Of a DNA stretch of 64,000 bases, positions 55,429-64,000 are shown one piece after another; the first letter of the stretch is position 1, and each line of letters opens with the position of its first letter. Origin of the DNA: an uncultured Roseibium sp. (GTDB lineage: Bacteria > Pseudomonadota > Alphaproteobacteria > Rhizobiales > Stappiaceae); the NCBI RefSeq assembly GCF_947494555.1, contig NZ_CANLVF010000001.1:1240001-1304000 (forward strand). Direction: 5' to 3'. The notes under the pieces are model-generated. The model worked only from the letters and a program-made list of their open reading frames with translations, ran no database searches and was not told the DNA's origin. The position numbers and the translations under genes are program-made.

Positions 55429-56301
55429 ATGCGTCAGCCAATCACGTCGTTGCCTTCTTTGAATTGCTTTCGTGCCGCTGCTGAGTTTGAAAGCTTCAGC
55501 GCAGCAGCTGATCGTTTGAATCTGACGCATGGTGCGGTGAGCCGGGCTGTGAGACTGCTGGAAGACGACCTTGGTGCTGCTTTGTTTGAAAGGCGCAACC
55601 GGAGAGTTTTTCTGACAGAGAACGGTCGACGGTTGGCCCGCGCAGTGGACGAGGGCTTTATCCGGATCGAACAGGCCATCGCGGATATCAGACAAAGCGA
55701 AGCCGGCGTACCGGTGACGCTGTCTTGTGAACCGACATTGCTGATGCGGTATCTGATCCCGAGACTTCCGGATTTCCGGTCGCGTTTTCCCGATATCACG
55801 CTGCAATTGGTTGCCGGTGGTGGCCCGGTCCGTCTCGATACCAACATTCAGTTTGCGATCAGGCGAAACGATTTCAGCATTCCGAACCGGTATCGGACCA
55901 CTGAATTGTTCGATGAGGAAATCGGGCCTGTTTGCCGTGCCGACCTTGTGGCGTTGTTTTTCGAAAGCGGTCAATTGAAGCGGGAGGCTCCGTGTCTGCA
56001 CACGCGCACGCGGTCGCAAGCCTGGACGCAATGGTCCGAAATGACCAGCGCCCGCAGAGCTGATTTCGCAGGACAGCACTTTGAGCATTTTTATTTCAGT
56101 TTGCAGGCCGCCGTTGCGGGCCTTGGCGTGGCGATAGGGCCGAAGCGGCAGGTTCAGGACGATATTGAAAGCGGTCTTCTTGCGGCGCCAACGGGATTCA
56201 TAAAAGATGGAAGCCACTATGTGCTTTTGTCTGAGCGGTCATCGCCACCAGGGCGAGTGGAAAAAGCGCTGCTGTCCTGGCTAGGAGAGACATCGCGGTA
56301 A
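55429..56301 (+). CDS. LysR-family transcriptional regulator (GcvA-like)
   Basis: 290 aa. Helix-turn-helix PSLNCFRAAAEFESFSAAADRLNLTHGAVSRAVRLLEDDLG and a substrate-binding domain starting VPVTLSCEPTLLMRYLIPRLPDFR; the layout is like GcvA. Divergent from the LysE-type gene (97 bp between starts), so it probably controls it. Its 3' end overlaps the convergent HAD gene by 21 bp. Confidence 0.92.
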   Translation: MRQPITSLPSLNCFRAAAEFESFSAAADRLNLTHGAVSRAVRLLEDDLGAALFERRNRRVFLTENGRRLARAVDEGFIRIEQAIADIRQSEAGVPVTLSCEPTLLMRYLIPRLPDFRSRFPDITLQLVAGGGPVRLDTNIQFAIRRNDFSIPNRYRTTELFDEEIGPVCRADLVALFFESGQLKREAPCLHTRTRSQAWTQWSEMTSARRADFAGQHFEHFYFSLQAAVAGLGVAIGPKRQVQDDIESGLLAAPTGFIKDGSHYVLLSERSSPPGRVEKALLSWLGETSR

Positions 56302-57006
56302 GTCAGACGCACTTGGCAAAATGATATCCGCATGTGTCTCAAGATCTTCCTGTGCGCTGGTTCCTGTCAAAACGCCAATCGTCAGCCCGGCTCCGGCAGC
56401 TTTTGCCATGTCGATATCGTGCATGTTGTCTCCGACGACGGCTATCTTGGCGGGTGGAAGACCGATTGCACTGGCGAAGCCGAGAACCATGCCTGGCTCC
56501 GGTTTCGGGCCATGCCCGGTGTCATAGCCTGTCACGAATTCGAATTTCGGGGCCAGTCCGGAACCCTCGAGGAAAGCCCTGATCGCAGCTTCGCTGTCAC
56601 TGGAGGCGACCCCAAGTCGAAAGCCGCGATCAAGGAGCCAGTCAACTGTCTCGCGGATACCGGTCAGCGGTTTTGCGTCATGCATCTTCGAAACGAAAAT
56701 CCGATCGAGTTCACTGGTCAAATCGTCCAGACTGAAGTCGGCGCCACCCGCAATCCAGGCCTCCGCAATTTCCTCTGAATTGCCGGCGGCAAGCAAAGAC
56801 CCGGCTGCTGAATTTCGCGTTTCCAGGTCCAGCCCGGTCTTCTCAAGAAAGCGCTCTGCCTCAGACAAAATGCCTTTCGATGCAAATCTTGCGGCTTCCT
56901 CGTAAGCCGGCGTCCAGGTGGCGTCAAAGTCCAGAAGGGTGCCATCCTTGTCGAACAGAATGGCTTCTATGCCGGTTGTGTTGATTCTTGGTATTTCAGA
57001 CGTCAT
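56281..57006 (-). CDS. HAD-superfamily phosphatase
   Basis: 241 aa. Motif I ILFDKDGTLLDFDATW, motif II GVASSDSE, Lys region FVTGYDTGHGPKPEPGMVLGFA and motif IV VVGDNMHDIDMAKAAG. Phosphoglycolate-phosphatase-like architecture with a helical cap; the substrate is unknown. Ends against the LysR gene. Confidence 0.92.
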   Translation of the reverse strand: MTSEIPRINTTGIEAILFDKDGTLLDFDATWTPAYEEAARFASKGILSEAERFLEKTGLDLETRNSAAGSLLAAGNSEEIAEAWIAGGADFSLDDLTSELDRIFVSKMHDAKPLTGIRETVDWLLDRGFRLGVASSDSEAAIRAFLEGSGLAPKFEFVTGYDTGHGPKPEPGMVLGFASAIGLPPAKIAVVGDNMHDIDMAKAAGAGLTIGVLTGTSAQEDLETHADIILPSASDLPRCLS

Positions 57007-57136
57007 CCGTGGTCTCTGATGCGAACTGTCACTGTCTCATCGCTTTCGGCACTCTATTCGAAATCTCACAAAGCGTGATGGCAATTTCGGCATATTCGAT
57101 TGGAAGGCGGCTATTTGCCTTCATGCTGCTGGCACT

Positions 57137-57745
57137 CTAAGCCGGTGCAATCTCAAAACTCTTCAGGTCGAGATCTCCACTCCATCGCCAAGCACCGAGA
57201 AACGGTTCATCAAGGGTTCGCCGGCCATGCATTTCCCAAGCCGGATGATGGATCATGGAACCGGGTGGAACCCGTCTGTAGGGTGCTTTGCCGAGGACCC
57301 ACTCGGCTTCTCCGGCGATCGCGAAATAGGTCTCCTCACCGGAGTGCCTGGAGAGCGGGTAGTCAGTGTGCGCCTCTGAGACAAGCAATCCGACACGAAC
57401 CTCGTCGTCCCGGATATGCCCGTCCGGTCCGAGAAGTTCAGTTGTGTAAAGGCTGCTGGAAACATTGTCGGACAGTCCAGAGCCTTGCCAGTTCTCCCAG
57501 TGCAGGCAAGGCGCGGTTTCAAGGACCAGTCCGGCCCAGTCGACGGCGGTGTCGAGTGCACAGGCCCGTTGCAGCAGGCCGCGTGGATACTCTTGCGCTT
57601 CAGCGGTGGAAAAGGGGCGGTTCGCTGCGTCCCGAAGCCTGGCTGCCGCCACGTTGCCACCGGGCCTGCCTTCCGCGTCGAAAACCGATGCGATCTCGAT
57701 CAGAAGCTTGTCGACGGCCTGGCGTTTATTGTCAGATAACGTCAT
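57137..57745 (-). CDS. Cupin protein of the DMSP-lyase-like family
   Basis: 202 aa. C-terminal cupin: [50 protein letters not shown], then [18 protein letters not shown]. This resembles the DMSP-lyase (DddQ/DddL-like) cupin family. The first metal histidine of the usual HxH pair appears to be serine (S-R-H), while the later E-E-x-Y and HHPxxxxH are kept. Its ATG overlaps the prfH stop by ATGA, so it is the last gene of the rtcB-prfH operon. A function in DMSP cleavage is not assured; given the context it may act on another substrate. Confidence 0.75.
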   Translation of the reverse strand: MTLSDNKRQAVDKLLIEIASVFDAEGRPGGNVAAARLRDAANRPFSTAEAQEYPRGLLQRACALDTAVDWAGLVLETAPCLHWENWQGSGLSDNVSSSLYTTELLGPDGHIRDDEVRVGLLVSEAHTDYPLSRHSGEETYFAIAGEAEWVLGKAPYRRVPPGSMIHHPAWEMHGRRTLDEPFLGAWRWSGDLDLKSFEIAPA

Positions 57746-58401
57746 TTACGACCTCCGGTGTTGCTTGCCTCGGCAAAACGCTCCCCCTTGAAGACACGCA
57801 CAGGATTGCCGCGTTCCAGTTGTCTGTGCAACTGGTTCTGCGCCGACCGGTCCGTTGCAAGGCTCTCTTCGCGCTTCAGAAGAAAGCGCGCTTTCAGCCG
57901 GTCGAGGGCGACTTCACGGTTCCGGTGCTGGGATCGTTCATCGGTCGAAATAGCAACAAGCCCGGTTTTAAGGTGCGTGATCCGGACACCACTGTCTGTG
58001 GTGTTCTGATGCTGACCGCCAGGACCGCCGGAGCGGAAGGTTTCGATCTTGAGAGCACCCGGCGACAGATCAACCTCCGGAAGATCGCCATGCTCGACCG
58101 CGAAAACGCCAACGAACCAGTTCCGGCGCTTGTGATGCGGGCGGAAGGGGCTCTTGCAGACCCATTGGATTGTGCCGCACCAGCGTCGCGAAAGCTCAGC
58201 TGACTTGCTGCCGGACAATGTGATCAGTGCGGAGTTAGGGTCGTTGCCTTCGTTCTCCTGCGGCAAGTCAGCCGTGAACCGGACATCGGACTGCGCGGCC
58301 TCCCGCGTCATCTGACGAACGACATGGGCAACCGCCCGTTGGCATTCGCGTGGACCATCCCCGCTTGTTACCAGGAGATGGAATTTCTTGGGCGGCGTCA
58401 T
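57742..58401 (-). CDS. prfH: PrfH release-factor-like protein
   Basis: 219 aa. A short class I release factor homologue with the catalytic GGPGGQ (residues 125-130) in [19 protein letters not shown], and [21 protein letters not shown]. The N-terminal domain is much shorter than in RF1 or RF2 and lacks stop-codon recognition. PrfH rescues ribosomes with damaged decoding sites, working with an RtcB-type ligase. Overlaps rtcB upstream by 4 nt and the cupin downstream by 4 nt. Confidence 0.92.
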   Translation of the reverse strand: MTPPKKFHLLVTSGDGPRECQRAVAHVVRQMTREAAQSDVRFTADLPQENEGNDPNSALITLSGSKSAELSRRWCGTIQWVCKSPFRPHHKRRNWFVGVFAVEHGDLPEVDLSPGALKIETFRSGGPGGQHQNTTDSGVRITHLKTGLVAISTDERSQHRNREVALDRLKARFLLKREESLATDRSAQNQLHRQLERGNPVRVFKGERFAEASNTGGRK

Positions 58402-59594
58402 CGCATGCCCCTCCGGTTTTTGAGGCGGTCGCGTTTGTCCTGGCGTGCGTTTGCAAGTGCCTCACTGACTGCTTTCTTGAACGTCAGCAAGGGCTTGAGG
58501 GTTGCGACTGCCCGTGCCAGACCAGCAGCCTGAAGATCGTTCAGGACCTGCTTTGGATCCTTGTAGGCATTCGGAGCTTCCTCGATCAGCAGCTGTCGAT
58601 CCTCGCAGATCACCTGTCCGCCGAAGGATGTTCTGGCAAGACTTTCCCGATCGGAACGCGTTGCACCTGCGCGGCCAAGCATCGACCGGCGATCGTATTT
58701 GCGGCCCGAACCGTGCGCGAGCGAGGCAAGGGCGTCAGGATTGCTACCTTCCGGCGCGAGGACGAAGCTGAGCGCATCGCGCGACCCGGCGAGGGGCACC
58801 AGCGGAAGATCGGCCTTAGCCGCTCCCTTTCTGTGTAAAAACTGACCGTCGTGTTCCTCAATCAGATTGTGAGGCGCGTCCGATACCAGACGAAGATCGG
58901 ACCTGAGGGCCCGCGCGGCTCTTTCTGCGATCAGCCGCCTGTTGAGGCTGGCCCATCGGACGGCGTCCCTGTGTGCCAATAGATAGGCCTTGCCCGAATT
59001 GCTATCCGGATCCATCCCCGAGAACTGTTCCAGCACCGCGCTGAACACCGTCATTCCCAGTGAGCGGGAGCCGGAATGCACCAGCAGCATCAGATCGCCT
59101 TTTTTGATTTCATGATCAGCGAGCAGATGCTCGTCGGCGGCGGCTTCGACTTCCTGCAGCTCGCAGAAATGATTGCCGCCGCCGATGGTGCCGAGTGACT
59201 GTGGGTCCAGATCGGCTGGCAGACCCTCATTCAGGAGACGAGCGGCCGCGTCTCCATCCCACACCCCTTCGAGGGATCGAAATTTCTGCCCCGCCTTGTC
59301 AAGCCGCAGCTTGCGGGCCGGCAGGTCGAGCACGAAGAGGCTCATGCCACAGCCGATATCGTTGCCGATCAGCTGCGGATAGATACGATCGGCGAGGACT
59401 GCGCTGCCGACCGGACCGTATTTGCCTGGGTGCAGGTCCGGAAACGCTGCGACCTGCGAGACGCCGGACATTTTCGACACAACGTCCAGCTGCTCTTCGG
59501 CTGCGCCTTCGATCCAGGCGGTTTCAGAAAAAAATCGATGGATGGGCGCGGCTTCTTGTGAAGACGCGTGCCCTTCCTTTTGAGAAGTGCCCAT
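58398..59594 (-). CDS. RtcB-family RNA ligase (RtcB2 type)
   Basis: 398 aa. 3'-phosphate/5'-OH RNA ligase. Manganese and guanylylation features: [53 protein letters not shown], and the guanylylated-His region [16 protein letters not shown] near residue 310. The pairing with prfH is the known RtcB2-PrfH module that releases and reseals ribosomes cleaved in 16S rRNA. First gene of the operon, with a long 5' region (59595-59959). Confidence 0.93.
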   Translation of the reverse strand: MGTSQKEGHASSQEAAPIHRFFSETAWIEGAAEEQLDVVSKMSGVSQVAAFPDLHPGKYGPVGSAVLADRIYPQLIGNDIGCGMSLFVLDLPARKLRLDKAGQKFRSLEGVWDGDAAARLLNEGLPADLDPQSLGTIGGGNHFCELQEVEAAADEHLLADHEIKKGDLMLLVHSGSRSLGMTVFSAVLEQFSGMDPDSNSGKAYLLAHRDAVRWASLNRRLIAERAARALRSDLRLVSDAPHNLIEEHDGQFLHRKGAAKADLPLVPLAGSRDALSFVLAPEGSNPDALASLAHGSGRKYDRRSMLGRAGATRSDRESLARTSFGGQVICEDRQLLIEEAPNAYKDPKQVLNDLQAAGLARAVATLKPLLTFKKAVSEALANARQDKRDRLKNRRGMR

Positions 59595-59803
59595 GTTGGG
59601 AACCCTTTTGAAAACAGGAAAGCGTCAGGAGCAAGTCGGTCTTGCCCCGATAGCCTTTGCCGCACTGCTGCCGCAGATCAGCTCAGGTTTGCCGCCGTCT
59701 TGGGCGCGCAGAACATGGTGGTCATGTTGTAGTCCCGTTTTCAAAAGTCATCATCGTGCCGCGTCGCGCGGTGGCAATCACATAGGCGCTGTGATGGCTT
59801 TGC

Positions 59804-59817
59804 GCAACCTGTCTGCC
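59804..59817 (-). promoter_or_regulatory. Candidate sigma-54 promoter for rtcB
   Basis: On the minus strand GGCA-N6-TTGC, with exactly the GG-N10-GC spacing of -24/-12 promoters, preceded by C. The match to TGGCACG-N4-TTGCA is partial. E. coli rtcBA uses sigma-54 and RtcR, but no rtcR is in this window, and the 5' leader would be long. Confidence 0.33.
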
Positions 59818-59883
59818 GTTGAAACGGGCTGTTCGCTCCAGAGTGTTGTGGCTGTGCAACGTGGCCAAACAACATGCCTTTGT

Positions 59884-59917
59884 TCAATCAAATAGGCGCG
59901 CCCAATCGGGCGCGCCT
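59884..59917 (-). terminator. Hairpin terminator after the YHS gene
   Basis: AGGCGCGCCC (59894-59903), AATC loop, GGGCGCGCCT (59908-59917): a perfect 10-bp GC-rich stem. Reading the minus strand it is followed by ATTTGATTG, a weak T-tract. It lies 42 bp past the end of the YHS gene. Confidence 0.68.
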
Positions 59918-59959
59918 GATCCTTGGCCAAGGTTTGCACCTGAAGGGAAGCAGACCTTG

Positions 59960-60445
59960 TCAGAGGTCCTTGGCAGCGGTTGAGCGGATCTTTACCCAGT
60001 TCTCCTCGGCCTTGGCGATGGTGCCTGCCTCATCCTTCAGGAACGCGCGGAAGATCTCCTCGTTCAGGAAGAGATAGAGCTTGTCGTCGACGATGGCAGC
60101 AAATTGCGGGTCGCCGTCAAATTTCTTTCCAACCGAAACACCGAATGTGCAAAAGCCACCATTTTGCGGCAGGTACGCGGCTGGATCTGCTGTGAACTTG
60201 TCCATGGTTTCCTTGGAGGAGAAGTAGTAGGCAACGCCGTCGTGCAGAGCCGTATGACGGGCGGCGCCATCGATCCGGTTGCCGAGATTGACGAAGGCAA
60301 CAGGATCGACGCCGTGCATGCCGAGCGGAGCGCCTGCAGCGGTCAGACCGCTGGAGGTGTTGTATTCGTCGGCGGCAAGGGCTGGCCCCGACAGGTTTGC
60401 AATGCCAAGAAGCGTGACGGCTACGAGTGTTTTTGAGAAGGACAT
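59960..60445 (-). CDS. Periplasmic YHS-domain protein
   Basis: 161 aa. Sec signal peptide MSFSKTLVAVTLLGIANLSGPALA, cleavage near residue 24. YHS-type core: LGMHGVDPVAFVNLGN, AYYFSSKETMDKFTADPAAYLPQNGGFCTFGVSVGKKFDGDP. YHS domains often bind metals; the role is unknown. AGGAG ribosome-binding site precedes the ATG. A 46-bp site shared with the AraC/SPW promoter lies 84-129 bp upstream, so it is probably in the AraC regulon. Confidence 0.87.
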   Translation of the reverse strand: MSFSKTLVAVTLLGIANLSGPALAADEYNTSSGLTAAGAPLGMHGVDPVAFVNLGNRIDGAARHTALHDGVAYYFSSKETMDKFTADPAAYLPQNGGFCTFGVSVGKKFDGDPQFAAIVDDKLYLFLNEEIFRAFLKDEAGTIAKAEENWVKIRSTAAKDL

Positions 60446-60528
60446 TTAGATTACTCCTGATCTGGATCTGAATGATGTTCGGCCGGCCTGAGCGCCAGCC
60501 ACATATACTTTGCGTTCATCTTGCTGAT

Positions 60529-60574
60529 TGATCCATGCGCGAAACGCCGCCTGAGTTTGCAGATCGTCCGGGAG
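60529..60574 (-). promoter_or_regulatory. Shared 46-bp site A (upstream of the YHS gene)
   Basis: Matches site B at 61088-61133 over exactly 46 bp: identical TGATCCATGC at one end and GATCGTCCGGGAG at the other, with a more variable middle (CGAAA kept). Located 84 bp upstream of the YHS start in the same orientation to it as site B is to the SPW gene. Likely binding site for the AraC-type regulator. Confidence 0.72.
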
Positions 60575-60579
60575 CGTCG

Positions 60580-60610
60580 AAAAAAGAAAAACACCGGCTG
60601 AGAGCCGGCG
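60580..60610 (-). terminator. Terminator after the SPW-like gene
   Basis: On the minus strand CGCCGGCT (from 60610), CTC loop, AGCCGGTG (to 60592), followed by TTTTTCTTTTTT. A good rho-independent terminator separating the SPW-like gene from the YHS gene. Confidence 0.85.
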
Positions 60611-60643
60611 TTTTCAGGTCTGGGTACAGGGAATGTTACTGTT

Positions 60644-61015
60644 TCACGCCAGCCGCGGTTCGCTGACCTCCGGCTTGTGAAGAGACACGACGGTCAGGAC
60701 GGCAAGCGCGTTGACGATGTAGTAGGCGAAGTCGATGCCTTTGAAGCCGAGGACGAACGGGGCTGCGAGGAAGACGACACCGACCGCAAAATCGACGATC
60801 AGGTGAAACGAATAGGGCACGACCCGGATCAGGCCGGTCTCGTGGTCTGTCAGAATGGTCAGGGCCAGCGCCGCAATGCCGGTGACAACCGACAGCCAGA
60901 AGGCGACCGGGCTGGACTGACCGAGACCGAGCACCATCGGCAGGGCGATGAGGGCAATGGCGACAGGGTAATCGAGATAGGCGTGGATGGTTTTTGTGAC
61001 AAAGCGAATATTCAT
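60644..61015 (-). CDS. Small four-helix membrane protein (SPW-repeat-like)
   Basis: 123 aa. Hydrophobic helices at about 15-33 (YPVAIALIALPMVLGLG), 38-56, 71-89 (HLIVDFAVGVVFLAAPFVLG) and 94-109. The two halves resemble each other (LIALPMVLGLGQSS and FLAAPFVLGFKG), as in SPW-repeat proteins. Function unknown. Divergent from an AraC regulator, with shared site B between them. Confidence 0.75.
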   Translation of the reverse strand: MNIRFVTKTIHAYLDYPVAIALIALPMVLGLGQSSPVAFWLSVVTGIAALALTILTDHETGLIRVVPYSFHLIVDFAVGVVFLAAPFVLGFKGIDFAYYIVNALAVLTVVSLHKPEVSEPRLA

Positions 61016-61087
61016 GTCGAACTCCTGGATAAAGACTGTTGGGAGGCGAGTGCCTCTCGTGCCTTAAGATGATCCGTGCCAGGCGAC

Positions 61088-61133
61088 TGATCCATGCACG
61101 AAAGTCCCCGAAAATTGACCGATCGTCCGGGAG
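61088..61133 (-). promoter_or_regulatory. Shared 46-bp site B (between SPW-like and araC genes)
   Basis: Partner of site A (60529-60574), 46 bp, with conserved TGATCCATGC-CGAAA and GATCGTCCGGGAG ends. 73 bp upstream of the SPW-like start and 63 bp upstream of the AraC start, so it could serve activation of the first and autoregulation of the second. Confidence 0.72.
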
Positions 61134-61195
61134 GCTTGCGGCGCATGTCCATACATCGCAAAACAGTGCCGTTACGAACCGGACGATGGAAAAAC

Positions 61196-62134
61196 ATGAG
61201 ACATGATGCCCTCAGCCAGATCCTTGACGCGCTGAAGCTGCGCGGATCGATCTACTTTCACACCAGCTTTTCGCCGCCCTGGGCAGTGGAAGTACCTTCG
61301 TTCGGAAACGTCGCGCGGTTCCATATGGCAATGCGCGGCGCCTGCTGGCTGAAGGTCGAAGGACATGCTGCGCCGATCTACCTTTCGACCGGCGACCTGG
61401 TGGTGATCCCGCATGGTGCGGCGCACGTCCTGTGCGACGAACTCGGGCGGGAGGCGACGTCCGTCGACCGGGTGCTTCAGGAGACGGGCTATACGGGTGA
61501 GGGCGCGCTTTATTTCGGCGGACCGGACGAGGAACAGAGCTGCAAATTGTTTTGCGGGCATTTCGAGTTTGAAGACGGCTCGGTACATCCGATCCTCGAC
61601 GCGCTGCCTGAGGTCATTCATGTGCCGAATACGGAAACGATGAACGCATTCTGGCTCGAAACGGTGATGCGTTTTGTCGCCAGCGAAGTCCGGGCGACCC
61701 TGCCGGGGTCGGACGCAATCGTGCATCGGCTGACAGAGATCATCTTTATCCAGGTCGTGCGCACGTTTGTCGATCAGCAGGGCGACCGGGCAGGGTGTCT
61801 CGCTGCTGTCCTCAATCCGAAGCTGGGACGCTCCATGTCGCAGATCCATCTGGCGCCCGAGCAGCCCTGGACCGTTGAGACGCTGGCACGCGAGGCCGGC
61901 ATGTCACGGACGGTTTTTGCCGAACGCTTCACAGACCTCGTCGGCATGACGCCACTTGCCTATGTCACGCACTGGCGCATGGAAAAAGCCCGCAAGGACA
62001 TCCGCGAAACCGACCTGCCGCTGATCGATATCGCGGAGACGATCGGCTATGCCTCGGAAGCCGCCTTCAACCGCGCCTTCAAGCGCCAGTTCAACCAGAC
62101 GCCGGGCCAGATGCGGCGCATGGGGGAAGGGTGA
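61196..62134 (+). CDS. AraC-family transcriptional regulator
   Basis: 312 aa from ATG 61196 (MRHDALSQILDALKLRGSIY); longer starts at 61094 or 61145 would cross site B or lack conserved sequence. N-terminal cupin sensor (AMRGACWLKVEGHAAPIYLSTGDLVVIPHGAAHVL) and two C-terminal helix-turn-helix motifs (WTVETLAREAGMSRTVFAERFTDLVGMTPLAYVTHWRMEKAR and LIDIAETIGYASEAAFNRAFKRQFNQTPGQMRR). CupA-type AraC, ligand unknown. Likely regulates the SPW-like and YHS genes through the shared 46-bp sites. Confidence 0.93.
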   Translation: MRHDALSQILDALKLRGSIYFHTSFSPPWAVEVPSFGNVARFHMAMRGACWLKVEGHAAPIYLSTGDLVVIPHGAAHVLCDELGREATSVDRVLQETGYTGEGALYFGGPDEEQSCKLFCGHFEFEDGSVHPILDALPEVIHVPNTETMNAFWLETVMRFVASEVRATLPGSDAIVHRLTEIIFIQVVRTFVDQQGDRAGCLAAVLNPKLGRSMSQIHLAPEQPWTVETLAREAGMSRTVFAERFTDLVGMTPLAYVTHWRMEKARKDIRETDLPLIDIAETIGYASEAAFNRAFKRQFNQTPGQMRRMGEG

Positions 62135-62221
62135 TGCCGGACCGGGCAATGTCCTTCGGTGGATGGCCTTCGATTGGAAGACCGGTAAGTGACCGGCACC
62201 AGTGATTTCTGAGGTTGTCGG

Positions 62222-62564
62222 CCCATCCTTCGAGACGCCGCTGGCGCGGCTCCGCAGGATGAGGTGTGAGGGTGTGTTGACGTTTGATTGCGGACCACAA
62301 CGGACGCTGAAATCCCGAGTAGGCACTAGCCAATCCTTCGGCCTTATCCTGAGGAGGATCGTTAGATCCGTCGCGAAGGGTGCACGGCATGCTCAAAGTT
62401 GGTTTCCCACCCTTCGAGACGCCGCTGGCGCGGCTCCTCAGGATGAGGGGTGAGGGTGTGTTGACGTTTGATTGCACTGAAACGGATGCCGAAACTCACA
62501 GCAAGCACTCGTCAATTCTCTGGCCTCATCCTGAGGAGGATCGTTAGATCCGTCTCGAAGGATG
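62222..62564. repeat. Duplicated REP-like inverted pairs
   Basis: Four palindromic elements of about 40 bp: R1 62224-62264, R2 62343-62382, R3 62408-62448, R4 62524-62564. R1 and R3 are in one orientation with a CCGCTGGCGCGG apical hairpin; R2 and R4 are inverted with a GATCTAACGATC-type apical hairpin; all share outer arms built from CATCCTTCGAGACG and CCTCAGGATGAGG. The R1-R2 pair plus its spacer start (GTGAGGGTGTGTTGACGTTT) is repeated as R3-R4 about 184 bp later. Resembles a BIME-like mosaic repeat of the genome; it lies between AraC and the IDH gene. Confidence 0.85.
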
Positions 62565-62720
62565 TGCTGAAAATTCTTTGCTTCACCTTGTCCTTCAGGC
62601 GTCAACAAGCACGCAGCGGAGTGAAGGTCAGGGCCCCAATCGTTTTCAGAGCCCGTCTTGGGCACGCCCGAAACTGTCTCTGTCTTCCGTCACTCATCAG
62701 TCCACCGTGGGCCACCGTCG

Positions 62721-62752
62721 ATTGGATCCCGAATCAAGCTCGGGATGTCACA
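62721..62752. repeat. Second short palindromic repeat type
   Basis: ATCCCGA (62726-62732), 7-nt loop, TCGGGAT (62740-62746) within ATTGGATCCCGAATCAAGC... This motif resembles dispersed GATCCCGG...CCGGGATGACA repeats of many alphaproteobacterial genomes. Confidence 0.6.
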
Positions 62753-62794
62753 AGCGGTAACTGCCCAAATCTTGGGGGCGCATGACTTTCATTT

Positions 62795-62820
62795 AAAAAA
62801 GGGGCGGAAAAATCCGCCCC
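62795..62820 (-). terminator. Terminator of the monomeric IDH gene
   Basis: GGGGCGGA (62801-62808), AAAA loop, TCCGCCCC (62813-62820); on the minus strand it is followed by TTTTTT (62800-62795). A textbook rho-independent terminator 27 bp after the IDH stop. Confidence 0.92.
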
Positions 62821-62846
62821 TCAAGATCCTTGTCGTGACCGGTCGA

Positions 62847-64000
<1,154 letters not shown>

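Larger units (their letters stand above)
59595..59959. other. Region upstream of rtcB, no gene
   Basis: 365 bp. Contains a strong hairpin near 59894-59917 (terminator of the YHS gene) and, on the minus strand, a sigma-54-like element (59804-59817) about 210 nt before the rtcB ATG. No protein-coding gene is convincing. Confidence 0.45.

Noticed and set aside
57100-58203. 367-codon plus-strand frame over prfH and the cupin gene
   Set aside because: Antisense to two coupled genes with readable catalytic motifs; composition is Arg/Ser-rich as in shadow frames.
59595-59959. Structured RNA gene upstream of rtcB
   Set aside because: Apart from the terminal hairpin and a sigma-54-like element I could not find a consistent fold or a tRNA-like pattern.

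Overview
The window looks like chromosomal DNA from a marine alphaproteobacterium, most likely Hyphomicrobiales near Stappiaceae (Roseibium/Labrenzia type). The sequence evidence is a recA-alaS-(...)-icd gene order, an alphaproteobacterial SOS box (GAAC-N7-GAAC) upstream of recA, a TRAP uptake operon, RTX metallopeptidases without Sec signals, a DMSP-lyase-like cupin, and dispersed palindromic repeats. The genus is an inference. I see no tRNA, rRNA, CRISPR array, insertion sequence or prophage.

Layout. 1-3.3 kb: an RND efflux pump (partial transporter and its membrane fusion protein). 3.7-5.8 kb: a serralysin-like RTX metallopeptidase. 5.8-12.5 kb: a catabolic operon (DUF1445 protein, DctP-DctQ-DctM TRAP transporter, DUF2848 protein, amidase) divergent from a LysR regulator. 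13-14.3 kb: a metzincin-like protein with a peptidoglycan-binding-like N-terminus. 14.6-23 kb: small regulator/target pairs (Lrp with PhzF and LysE; a WYL regulator with a PPOX protein and a GNAT; TetR with a VOC protein), plus a probable iota-class carbonic anhydrase, a DUF1287 protein and a decayed copy of the WYL regulator. 23.2-24.9 kb: a di-haem cytochrome.

24.9-30 kb is the most unusual locus: five translationally coupled genes encoding a GNAT-like protein, an E1/ThiF-like adenylyltransferase with no obvious catalytic cysteine, a polytopic membrane protein, a second GNAT-like protein and an Acg-type nitroreductase. Upstream on the same strand are a lipoprotein and a three-gene coiled-coil/membrane set (30.2-34.5 kb). 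34.9-36.8 kb: pseudouridine catabolism (psuK, psuG). 37-41.2 kb: recA and alaS, followed by an unlisted 41-residue membrane protein and a CNBD potassium channel.

43-48.7 kb: Asp/Glu racemase, GST, a subtilisin-like protease followed by a free-standing protein homologous to that protease's own N-terminal prodomain, and dimeric icd. 49.2-54 kb: a giant M10 peptidase with five 342-bp tandem repeats. 54-57 kb: LysE/LysR pair and a HAD phosphatase. 57.1-59.6 kb: an RtcB-PrfH RNA repair/ribosome rescue operon that also carries the cupin. 60-62.1 kb: an AraC regulator with a duplicated 46-bp site placed upstream of a YHS protein and a small membrane protein. 62.2-62.75 kb: paired REP-like repeats. 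The window ends in a monomeric-type isocitrate dehydrogenase, so both IDH families lie within about 16 kb.
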